NCBI GenBank assembly: GCA_029978815.1
Contig: JAPOIQ010000062.1
Location: 1-6,603, forward strand
Source of the DNA: a bacterium
Lineage (GTDB): Bacteria > Actinomycetota > Acidimicrobiia > Acidimicrobiales > Ilumatobacteraceae
DNA: 6,603 nt
Reading direction: 5' to 3'
The translations under genes were made by a program, and so were the position numbers. The notes below the pieces were generated by a model. It had not been told where the DNA came from. It did not search any database and was given only the letters and a program-made list of their open reading frames with translations. This document shows positions 1 to 5,406 of this stretch, in pieces; positions within the stretch are counted from its first letter, which is position 1; each line of letters starts with the position of its first letter.

Positions 1-759
1 CAGATTCGACCGTCGACTCAACGTCCGTTGGCGGCGCGCAAAGCACCGGCAACGATCCAGCGGATGCAGAAAAATGTCAGATGGCGACTTGGTGGGGGTA
101 TCCGCCGTGGATCGTCAACATTTCTCGACATCGGAATCGCCTATCAAAATCTTGAGGCGAGTAACTGTGAGATTCGAGATGGTCGGCATCTTCTTGTGAT
201 CGGGCCCTCAGGTTCGGGACGTACAACTGCACTGCAGACCCTCACCGAATCTTGGAAATATGTTCGCTCTGGGGTGGTCTCGATAGTGAGTGATGGCCGG
301 GTTGACGAAATTCCAATCGTTGACGGCCCGCACCTGATCGTTGTCGACGATGCAGATCAAAGCCGTGGTGGTGAGCAGTTGCTTTCCCGGTTGCACGGAG
401 CCGAAGACATCACGGTCATCGCGTCAGTAGACCCGCTAACGCTGAGAGTGTCGTTCGACCATTGGACCCAGCAACTGCGCAAATCTCAGACCTCAATTTT
501 GATGACAGAGTGCGCCACTACCGATGCAGATCTTGTGTACCCCGGCCGGCTACCAAAACTGCCGATCGAGCCTCGCCCCGGACTCGCCTGGGTGATTTCA
601 GGCGGCGCCACCACACTGGTGCAGATCGCTGCAATGCTGGAGGGATGTCAACTGTCACAAACCCCCTCGATCTCTTCCGGCTTGACGACACCGTCGCCGT
701 CATTACTGGCGCCTCAGCTGGCCTCGGCGAACGTATGGCCCGAGTCATGCATGCGGTAG
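1..759 (+). CDS. FtsK/SpoIIIE-family ATPase, C-terminal fragment (5' end outside window)
   Basis: The frame is open from base 1, so the gene starts upstream; about 252 residues are visible. They match the last ATPase domain of FtsK/SpoIIIE-like multi-domain proteins (FHA-FtsK and EccC type), which in the family couple ATP binding to substrate or DNA translocation at the membrane. A Walker A-like GPSGSGRTT lies near 205-231, with Arg in place of the usual Lys. A Walker B-like LIVVDDAD follows near 337-360. The closing block (LPKLPIEPRPG, then GGATTLVQIA, about 550-630) resembles the family's C-terminal motif. The Arg-for-Lys change is typical of the degenerate last domain, so this part may bind rather than hydrolyse nucleotide. 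The family normally ends soon after the VQ-A motif, but this frame runs on to a TGA at 757-759, overlapping the next gene by 115 nt. The tail from about 645 looks non-family. Either the overlap is real or there is a small frameshift. The family call is solid; its partners lie outside the window. Confidence 0.72.
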   Translation, partial: QIRPSTQRPLAARKAPATIQRMQKNVRWRLGGGIRRGSSTFLDIGIAYQNLEASNCEIRDGRHLLVIGPSGSGRTTALQTLTESWKYVRSGVVSIVSDGRVDEIPIVDGPHLIVVDDADQSRGGEQLLSRLHGAEDITVIASVDPLTLRVSFDHWTQQLRKSQTSILMTECATTDADLVYPGRLPKLPIEPRPGLAWVISGGATTLVQIAAMLEGCQLSQTPSISSGLTTPSPSLLAPQLASANVWPESCMR

Positions 760-1421
760 GTGCAACCGTTGTCGTATCGGCCCGCCGACAAGAGCGCCTC
801 GAGGCACTCGCCGATGAACTTGGTCGCGACCGCGTGACGCCAATTGCAGCCGACATGGCGAACGAAGACGACCGTGAGCGACTCATCGCCGAAACGATCG
901 AGGCACACGGTCGCGTCGACGTACTCGTCAATAATGCCGGCATCACCGAAGTCGTCGGCGTAGAAGACGAATCACTCGAGCTTTTCCGTCGGGTGCTCGA
1001 AATCAACACCACCGCCGTGTGGCATCTCTCAAAACTCAGTGCGCCGTCAATGATTGCAAGCGGAAGCGGCTCAATCATCAACGTCGCATCAATGCTTGGC
1101 CATGTGGGTGCCACCCCCGTAAAGCAGGCGAACTACTGCGCCTCGAAAGGAGCAGTCGTCAATATGACCCGGGAACTGGCGCTGCAATGGGCTCGCAAAG
1201 GCATCCGCGTCAACGCGCTTTGCCCCGGCTGGTTTCCCTCAGAGATGACAGAACCAATGCAAGAAGAACGCAGCCAAGATTTCGTACGGCGCAACACCCC
1301 GATTCCTCGGATGGGTGAGCCGCATGAACTTGACGGCGCACTGTTGCTGCTTGCATCATCAGCGGGAACATTCATGACCGGTCAGTCGATCATCGTTGAT
1401 GGAGGTTGGACCGCCAAGTGA
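645..1421 (+). CDS. SDR family NAD(P)-dependent oxidoreductase
   Basis: This is a classical short-chain dehydrogenase/reductase of 258 residues, the usual size, using NAD(P)(H) to oxidise an alcohol or reduce a ketone; the substrate cannot be read from sequence. Visible motifs are the Rossmann TGASAGLG (residues 21-28), NNAG (96-99), the catalytic Asn121, Ser149, Tyr164 and Lys168 (YCASK), and the C-terminal DGGW. The Ser-Tyr spacing is 15 rather than the common 13 residues. The S-A-R-R run after the second strand (45-48) hints at NADPH preference. The start is ATG 645, because the family N-terminus (NPLDLFRLDD) follows at once and no other in-frame start is near; the frame stays open further upstream but has no SDR similarity there. 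A strong purine-rich GGAGGG abuts the ATG. The gene sits in the 3' end of the FtsK-like frame and overlaps the next gene by 4 nt (GTGA). It resembles FabG, gluconate 5-dehydrogenase and glucose 1-dehydrogenase-like SDRs, but none can be singled out. Confidence 0.93.
   Translation: MSTVTNPLDLFRLDDTVAVITGASAGLGERMARVMHAVGATVVVSARRQERLEALADELGRDRVTPIAADMANEDDRERLIAETIEAHGRVDVLVNNAGITEVVGVEDESLELFRRVLEINTTAVWHLSKLSAPSMIASGSGSIINVASMLGHVGATPVKQANYCASKGAVVNMTRELALQWARKGIRVNALCPGWFPSEMTEPMQEERSQDFVRRNTPIPRMGEPHELDGALLLLASSAGTFMTGQSIIVDGGWTAK
1401..1405 (+). promoter_or_regulatory. Ribosome binding site for the four-Cys exported protein
   Basis: GGAGG within the last codons of the SDR gene, 12 nt before GTG 1418. 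It favours GTG 1418 over TTG 1406, which would leave no spacing. Confidence 0.5.
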
Positions 1422-2020
1422 GAGCACTGCTCTCCCTCCGTTTTGTTGCGGCGGTAGCCGGATTGTTCGCGTTGCTGTTCATCGTGCAATCGATAACGGC
1501 CTCAGACGACACCGAGGTTGGCCCAGTTTCAAATGAGACTGCCGATAGCCCAATCACGAGGGTGATCAATTTGGCCGAGCGCCTCGACAGATCGACATCA
1601 CGCTTCGCCGTGACGCCCGATGGAACCGCCGCAACCACAGCAACATTCACCATCAACGAACAACGATTATTGACAATCGTTGAGGGCACACCTGGAGTGA
1701 ACGACTGCGGCATTGTTGAACTCGCTCAAGGTAACTGCGTTATTTTCGCGGACTTACTCGGTGACGCTGTTGTGTGGTTTTCATTGCAAGCCGTGGTCGA
1801 TGATGACCATGTGGTGTTGCCCGCCGTAGTTGGTTTCGAAAATGAGTTAGCCATTCTCGAAAACGGCATGCACCTCAAACATGCTCCGGCCTTCATTCGC
1901 AGATGCCCGAATGAGTACGTGTCGTTCACTGAGATGAGAACCGATGTTGGAACAGATTTTGTGACCTGGTGGTCACTCGAAGATGGCGAACTTACCGACG
2001 TGGTGTGCACCACTGGCTGA
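1418..2020 (+). CDS. Exported or membrane-anchored protein of unknown function, four Cys
   Basis: I do not recognise a family for this 200-residue protein. Residues 1-8 carry two Arg, followed by a hydrophobic stretch (about 9-28, FVAAVAGLFALLFIVQ core) and then an acidic, Ser/Thr-rich segment. This is a signal peptide or an N-terminal anchor, with the rest outside the membrane. Four cysteines lie in the exported part (about 97, 107, 163 and 197), enough for two disulfides. A beta-rich globular domain follows from about residue 60, with WF and WWS aromatic patches. The start is GTG 1418, which overlaps the SDR stop as GTGA; a GGAGG at 1401-1405 lies 12 nt upstream. An alternative TTG at 1406 adds four residues but sits directly against that GGAGG. 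The gene is probably translated together with the SDR. Its last 29 nt overlap the end of the opposite-strand FAD oxidoreductase gene. Confidence 0.7.
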   Translation: MRALLSLRFVAAVAGLFALLFIVQSITASDDTEVGPVSNETADSPITRVINLAERLDRSTSRFAVTPDGTAATTATFTINEQRLLTIVEGTPGVNDCGIVELAQGNCVIFADLLGDAVVWFSLQAVVDDDHVVLPAVVGFENELAILENGMHLKHAPAFIRRCPNEYVSFTEMRTDVGTDFVTWWSLEDGELTDVVCTTG

Positions 2021-2954
2021 TCGTTTCAGCCGCCGCAAGCCCTGAGAGAAACGCCCCCTCGACCCGTGGCCCGCCAAATGCGTCGCCGGCCACCACAAGT
2101 TGGAACTCTTCATCAGACCAGCACGGTGTCGACCACGTTGCACGCGGAGTCGCAAACCGCCACTTTTTCACCTGCTGTTCAACAATGCTTGCCGAGCCAA
2201 GAAATGGTGCGATGAGGTCAACGAGTGCCTGTTCAGTTTCTTCTGGTGGAGCATCCCAATAGCGTTCGCTCCACGCCGGAGAAGTGTTCATGGTGATCGC
2301 CGGTACCCGAGAAATGCCTTTGACGGCGTGATCGACAATGAATGCAATATCAGTCGATGGTTCGTGACGCGCACCTGTTCCGGTGAGTGCCGATGGGCTA
2401 TCAAGCGCAGCGAGCAGAGCGATCGTTCGGTCGTGATCGGCCGATGACAACTCGCGAGGAAGCGTCCCTACCGCCTCGAACACAAACGAGAACGACTGCG
2501 GGGTCGGCGCAGTGAGAACGAGATGTGACGCGGTGACAGCACTTGCGTCATCGCAAGTGATCAGCCACTCGCCGTCATCCCATGCAGCTGCAAACACTCG
2601 GTGATCGACACGAACGTCAAGGTCATTCGCGAGATCTTTCGCAAGTGAGTTCATTCCGTTGACGCCGATCCAGCGCGGATGGCCGTCATCGCTGTCGAAT
2701 CCGTGACACCACACATCAGCGAGACCCCGCTCTTGCCAATCAGCCAACTGGGCAGCGAAGGCATCAGATCGTGCTGTCATGAACTGTGCGCCATGATCGA
2801 GTCGCGCATCGCCGATACGCCGGGTTGCAAGGCGTCCGCCAACTGAACGGCCCTTGTCAAACACGATCGTCGAGACATCTGCGGCCGCAAGATTGCGGGC
2901 GGTTACAAGCCCAGAAATGCCGGCGCCAACGATGACACAGTCGACGTCAGCCAT
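1992..2954 (-). CDS. Renalase-like NAD/FAD-dependent oxidoreductase
   Basis: This 320-residue flavoprotein belongs to the renalase/amine-oxidase-like group (COG3380 type). The N-terminal FAD-binding fold shows GAGISG (residues 10-15) after a hydrophobic strand, Asp33 at the end of the second strand where Glu is more usual, and the hallmark GGRLATRR (39-46) and DHGAQFMTAR (53-62). The C-terminus carries the second FAD motif, AGDAFGGPRVEGAFLSGLAAAE (289-310 region). Family members oxidise dihydronicotinamides or related small molecules, but the substrate here is unknown. The start is ATG 2954, because the Rossmann strand follows directly; a TTG 51 nt upstream would add residues unlike the family. 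The ATG comes one nt after the TGA of the upstream pseudophosphatase-like gene (TGA-G-ATG) and has only a weak ribosome site, so translation is probably coupled to that gene. It is the last gene of the minus-strand cluster, and its final 29 nt overlap the end of the converging + strand gene. Confidence 0.88.
   Translation of the reverse strand: MADVDCVIVGAGISGLVTARNLAAADVSTIVFDKGRSVGGRLATRRIGDARLDHGAQFMTARSDAFAAQLADWQERGLADVWCHGFDSDDGHPRWIGVNGMNSLAKDLANDLDVRVDHRVFAAAWDDGEWLITCDDASAVTASHLVLTAPTPQSFSFVFEAVGTLPRELSSADHDRTIALLAALDSPSALTGTGARHEPSTDIAFIVDHAVKGISRVPAITMNTSPAWSERYWDAPPEETEQALVDLIAPFLGSASIVEQQVKKWRFATPRATWSTPCWSDEEFQLVVAGDAFGGPRVEGAFLSGLAAAETISQWCTPRR
2000..2032. other. Two adjacent small hairpins at the convergent gene ends
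   Basis: The first inverted repeat pairs GTGGTG (2000-2005) with CACCAC (2008-2013). The second pairs GGCTGA (2015-2020) with TCAGCC (2026-2031) around a 5-nt loop, with a wobble pair at 2014/2032. Both lie in the overlap of the converging genes or right at its edge. There is no T-run on either side, so classical intrinsic termination is not shown. They could still slow or stop transcripts from both directions. Confidence 0.4.
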
Positions 2955-2955
2955 C

Positions 2956-3465
2956 TCAGCGAAGAGTGTGCGCGCGGAGAATGATCTCTCGTGCAAACGG
3001 GTCAAGTTTGCGACCCGTCAACTGCTCAGTGACGGTAATTGCCTCGGTTGCGTCTTCGATCAGACCCGCCCAACGGATATATCCGCCCATCACACCAACG
3101 ACACGGGCTCCGAGTTCTTCGCCATGGACGAGAACCCTCTGCCCAGCACGAATCAACTCGTCGAGCTCCCGGTACAACGCGGTCAACCACGCGTCGATGT
3201 TGTCGGTACGCATCGGCCGGTGCCGATACGGCTGGCCAAGTTCTTCGTAGTTGTGAAGGTTGTGAGGGGCTTGAATCATCGAAACGACGTAATTGAAGCC
3301 ATTTTCACGAATCCAGATGATTTCTTCCTGCCGACGAACACGCCGGTGACTCGATCCAAACCCGCCCGGACGCTCACAAATTGCGAGTTTGTCCTTCAAA
3401 ATCCACGTGAAATTGCGAGGTTGAATACCCAAGGCCCATTTGCCACGCAGTTTTGGCGGCATCAT
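2956..3465 (-). CDS. DUSP23-like dual-specificity phosphatase fold, predicted catalytically dead
   Basis: This 169-residue protein resembles cysteine phosphatases of the DUSP23 (VHZ) type along its length. GIQPRNFTWILKDKLA (residues 13-28) parallels the N-terminus of that family. A GFNYVVSM strand (about 56-63) follows, then H114-G-E-E-L-G-A-R121 at the place of the HCX5R phosphate loop, and a YIRW...AI helix. The spacing from His to Arg is exact, but the nucleophilic Cys is Gly115 (codon GGC) and the usual loop Gly is Leu118. No clear general-acid Asp is seen in the RPMRTD region. If this holds, the protein binds a phosphorylated ligand or a partner rather than cleaving phosphate. The start is ATG 3465, with AGGAG at a 7-nt spacing; a second ATG follows directly. 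It sits 36 nt after tilS and 1 nt before the FAD oxidoreductase. Similarity was judged by eye from memory of DUSP23; the function is inferred. Confidence 0.72.
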   Translation of the reverse strand: MMPPKLRGKWALGIQPRNFTWILKDKLAICERPGGFGSSHRRVRRQEEIIWIRENGFNYVVSMIQAPHNLHNYEELGQPYRHRPMRTDNIDAWLTALYRELDELIRAGQRVLVHGEELGARVVGVMGGYIRWAGLIEDATEAITVTEQLTGRKLDPFAREIILRAHTLR

Positions 3466-3472
3466 TTGCAGG

Positions 3473-3477
3473 CTCCT
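3473..3477 (-). promoter_or_regulatory. Ribosome binding site of the pseudophosphatase-like gene
   Basis: AGGAG read on the minus strand, 7 nt before ATG 3465. It is the clearest Shine-Dalgarno in the minus-strand cluster and decides for the first of two adjacent ATG codons. Confidence 0.7.
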
Positions 3478-3501
3478 AAGGCAGTCATACGAAGTTCCAT
3501 C

Positions 3502-4380
3502 CTACTCGCCTTGGGTGTCTGGCGTGATAATCCGCAAACGACGCTCTGAGCGAGCAATACGGAGCCCTCCATCGATTTCGCAGGCGATTGCGTCGCCGCG
3601 TGCGACACCCAAGACCCGCTGAATCGCTGCGGTACTCGGTGGATAGCCATCACGAGTCAGCCACTGACGAAGCGCCCGTGTTGCAATTGCCGGATCTGCG
3701 CTGCACAACGCATTGGCATCGGTTGGGTCGATCGTTTGTGCCAAGTCATTGAGAAAATCGGCATCCTGACGTAAGACATCGGCACTGCGAGACAGAATCG
3801 GCACCACATCGCGCTCCGCAATGTCATTTAATAACGGGAGGACTTCGTGGCGAATGCGATTGCGCCACATCGAAGGATCATCGTTCGTTGGGTCAACCAC
3901 CGGAGTAATACCCATCTCGCTGCACACAGCAAGGGTCTCATGGCGACGGAGCCCGAGAATCGGGTGTGTTGGCCCTGGAGTGATCGCAGAGAGACCATCT
4001 GAACCCGAACCACGGATGAGCCGAATGAGCAAGGTTTCAGCCTGATCGTCAAGTGTGTGGCCAGTGAGAGAACCTTCGGGAAGCACCGATCGACGAGCCT
4101 CACGTGCATTCGCCTCGACATTGCGTGATCCATCGATCTCTACCCGATGCACCACGCACTCGATTCCGAGTGAACGCGCGATTGCAACAGCAACTTTCGC
4201 TTCATCGGCTGAGGATGGCCTCAAACCATGATCAACATGATGAGCTGTGACCGAAAGATCAGCGGCGGACGCCAGGGCTAACAGCGCTGAGGAATCGGGA
4301 CCACCCGAAAAAGCGCAGTGAACGACCGAACCCGCAGAAGGGAATGTGCAACGAGAGAGAAGATCGTTGGTGAGAGTCAG
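3502..4380 (-). CDS. tilS: tRNA(Ile)-lysidine synthetase
   Basis: TilS attaches lysine to C34 of the CAU-anticodon tRNA-Ile, using ATP, so that it reads AUA; this cytosolic step is essential in most bacteria. Visible motifs, numbered from the chosen start, are the PP-loop SGGPDSS (25-31), HHVDHGLR (47-54), GHTLDDQAET (107-116), DPTNDD (163-168) and RNRIRHE (173-179). At about 292 residues it is shorter than E. coli TilS (over 400) and lacks an obvious large C-terminal domain, which is common in actinobacteria. No ATG, GTG or TTG lies close upstream of the family N-terminus. The best start is CTG 4380, which overlaps the TGA of the small membrane protein gene (CTGA) and gives an M-T-L-T-N-D-L-L start. 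GTG 4503 or TTG 4512 would add a Cys/Arg-rich stretch that is only the out-of-frame image of that small gene. Identity is secure; the start is not. Confidence 0.93.
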   Translation of the reverse strand: MTLTNDLLSRCTFPSAGSVVHCAFSGGPDSSALLALASAADLSVTAHHVDHGLRPSSADEAKVAVAIARSLGIECVVHRVEIDGSRNVEANAREARRSVLPEGSLTGHTLDDQAETLLIRLIRGSGSDGLSAITPGPTHPILGLRRHETLAVCSEMGITPVVDPTNDDPSMWRNRIRHEVLPLLNDIAERDVVPILSRSADVLRQDADFLNDLAQTIDPTDANALCSADPAIATRALRQWLTRDGYPPSTAAIQRVLGVARGDAIACEIDGGLRIARSERRLRIITPDTQGE

Positions 4381-4529
4381 AGTTCTGAATCGCCTTGGCG
4401 ACGGCCAAGAGGATGCTTGAGCGCAGTCACCGACTTGAGGTACCCAGCAACGAGGCCGACTGCAGTGAGGACACCCACGCCTGTGAGAACGACCCCGATC
4501 CACCAGTGCCAAATGTTCGCTGCAATCAT
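4377..4529 (-). CDS. Small single-pass membrane protein (50 aa)
   Basis: This short frame fills the gap between the anti-sigma gene and tilS. It starts at ATG 4529, 9 nt after the anti-sigma stop, with a GTGGAAG-type ribosome site close upstream, and ends at TGA 4377-4379, overlapping the proposed CTG start of tilS. The product begins with a Trp/His-rich MIAANIWHWW, followed by one membrane helix (about residues 9-31, rich in Gly, Val and Leu), then a basic, hydrophilic tail (KSVTALKHPLGRRQGDSEL) predicted to face the cytoplasm by the positive-inside rule. I know no family for it. Position and spacing argue that it is a real gene: it fits its neighbours to within a few nt, and the longer tilS reading frame here is poor protein. 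It might serve the anti-sigma/sigma pair or act as a small envelope protein; nothing shows which. Confidence 0.72.
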   Translation of the reverse strand: MIAANIWHWWIGVVLTGVGVLTAVGLVAGYLKSVTALKHPLGRRQGDSEL

Positions 4530-4538
4530 GCTTCCACT

Positions 4539-4805
4539 CTAGCGATCAGAGGGGTCGCCGACATTGCCGTCGCCGTCAAAGTCTTCTTTCAGACATGACT
4601 CAAGACGCATGAGCAACCCGCTCGGAAGCTCATCGTTGTTGACTTTCCGCCGGATGGCAGCCTTGAGCTCAAGGTGAAACTCGAATGCCTGTTGGCAATC
4701 AACGCAACCATCGAGATGGCCATGGATGTGCTCTTTGGCGTCGGCCGATAACTCGCCGTCGATATACGGCTCAAGTTCTTCAAGCGTTTCTTTGCAGTTA
4801 GCCAT
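4539..4805 (-). CDS. rsrA: Zinc-binding anti-sigma factor, RsrA type
   Basis: This 88-residue protein has the ZAS (zinc anti-sigma) pattern. Cys4 lies in NCKETLEELEPYIDGE, which lines up with the region around Cys11 of Streptomyces RsrA, and His30-x3-Cys34-x2-Cys37 matches RsrA His37, Cys41 and Cys44. In RsrA these four residues bind zinc, and a disulfide between the first and last Cys releases SigR under thiol oxidation, so the redox trigger is preserved here. A further Cys71 lies near the C-terminus. The tail contains D75-x-D77-x-D79-G80-x-V82, which looks like a calcium-loop core but lacks Glu at position 12. The protein would bind and silence the sigma factor encoded 6 nt upstream. The start is ATG 4805; no earlier ATG lies between it and the sigma stop, and the ribosome site is weak. 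It is followed 9 nt later by the small membrane protein. rsrA is used as the functional name; assignment rests on motifs and neighbourhood. Confidence 0.9.
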   Translation of the reverse strand: MANCKETLEELEPYIDGELSADAKEHIHGHLDGCVDCQQAFEFHLELKAAIRRKVNNDELPSGLLMRLESCLKEDFDGDGNVGDPSDR

Positions 4806-4811
4806 GAGTGA

Positions 4812-5384
4812 TTAATCCAAGGGTTCGTCGACAAGTCCTCGAGACATTGCGTACTCGTATAACTGTTTTTGCATCGCTTTTCTTCCCCGATGCAGGCGAG
4901 ACATCACAGTTCCAACTGGAATTTCCAGCATTTCGGCGATTTCTTTATATGCAAAACCCTCAACATCAGCGAGCAGCACTGGCAGTTTGAAGGTGTCAGG
5001 AAGGTCTTCAACGGCTGACTTCACTTCATCATCAGTGAATAGATCGAGGAACTGATCCTCCGCAGACAGCGATGCAGCCGCATTCTCAAGAGTCGTCACC
5101 CGCTTGTAGAGATACAGGTCTTCAACATCTGCGAGATCGGTTTCAACAGGTCGACGCTGCTTTGAGCGGTAGCGGTTAATGAACGCATTCGTGAGAATTC
5201 GGTAGAGCCATGCCCGCAGGTTTGTGCCTTCAGTGAAGGTGTCGAAACTGCGGTATCCACGCATCATCGTTTCTTGCACAAGATCTTCTGCGTCAGCGGC
5301 GTTACGAGTCATTCGGAGCGCCGTGGAATACAACTGTGGTGCATATTCCATTGCGCGCTCGGCGAAAGTCGAACGGTCTGCCAC
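4812..5384 (-). CDS. sigR: ECF RNA polymerase sigma factor, SigR/SigH type
   Basis: This is a group 4 (ECF) sigma factor of about 190 residues. Region 2 spans about 7-73 ([20 protein letters not shown], then [19 protein letters not shown]), a variable linker about 75-120, and region 4 about 124-175, with [20 protein letters not shown] and the helix-turn-helix [16 protein letters not shown]. These are close to the SigR of Streptomyces and SigH of Mycobacterium, which direct RNA polymerase to thiol-oxidation and heat-stress promoters (GGAAT / GTT type). The RsrA-like gene directly downstream supports this. The start is GTG 5384, the first sensible start before region 2; ATG 5351 would cut into region 2, and TTG 5480 lies inside fcl. 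The GTG lies 22 nt after the fcl stop, and no clear ribosome site or SigR-type promoter was seen just upstream. Its promoter is therefore either inside fcl or shared with it. The sigma subgroup is well supported; the start is moderate. Confidence 0.92.
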   Translation of the reverse strand: MADRSTFAERAMEYAPQLYSTALRMTRNAADAEDLVQETMMRGYRSFDTFTEGTNLRAWLYRILTNAFINRYRSKQRRPVETDLADVEDLYLYKRVTTLENAAASLSAEDQFLDLFTDDEVKSAVEDLPDTFKLPVLLADVEGFAYKEIAEMLEIPVGTVMSRLHRGRKAMQKQLYEYAMSRGLVDEPLD

Positions 5385-5406
5385 CTGAGCGAATGTAGCC
5401 GGGCAA

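Noticed and set aside
518..1114. Long minus-strand open frame opposite the SDR gene
   Set aside because: Ser/Arg-rich low-complexity translation typical of an antisense reading of a GC-rich gene; the + strand frame has full SDR motifs.
2854..3549. Long + strand open frame opposite the pseudophosphatase and FAD genes
   Set aside because: No recognisable domain, and it crosses two well-supported minus-strand genes; it is their antisense image.
4381..4512. N-terminal extension of TilS from TTG 4512 or GTG 4503
   Set aside because: Cys/Arg-rich sequence unlike TilS; it is an out-of-frame reading of the 50-residue membrane protein gene.
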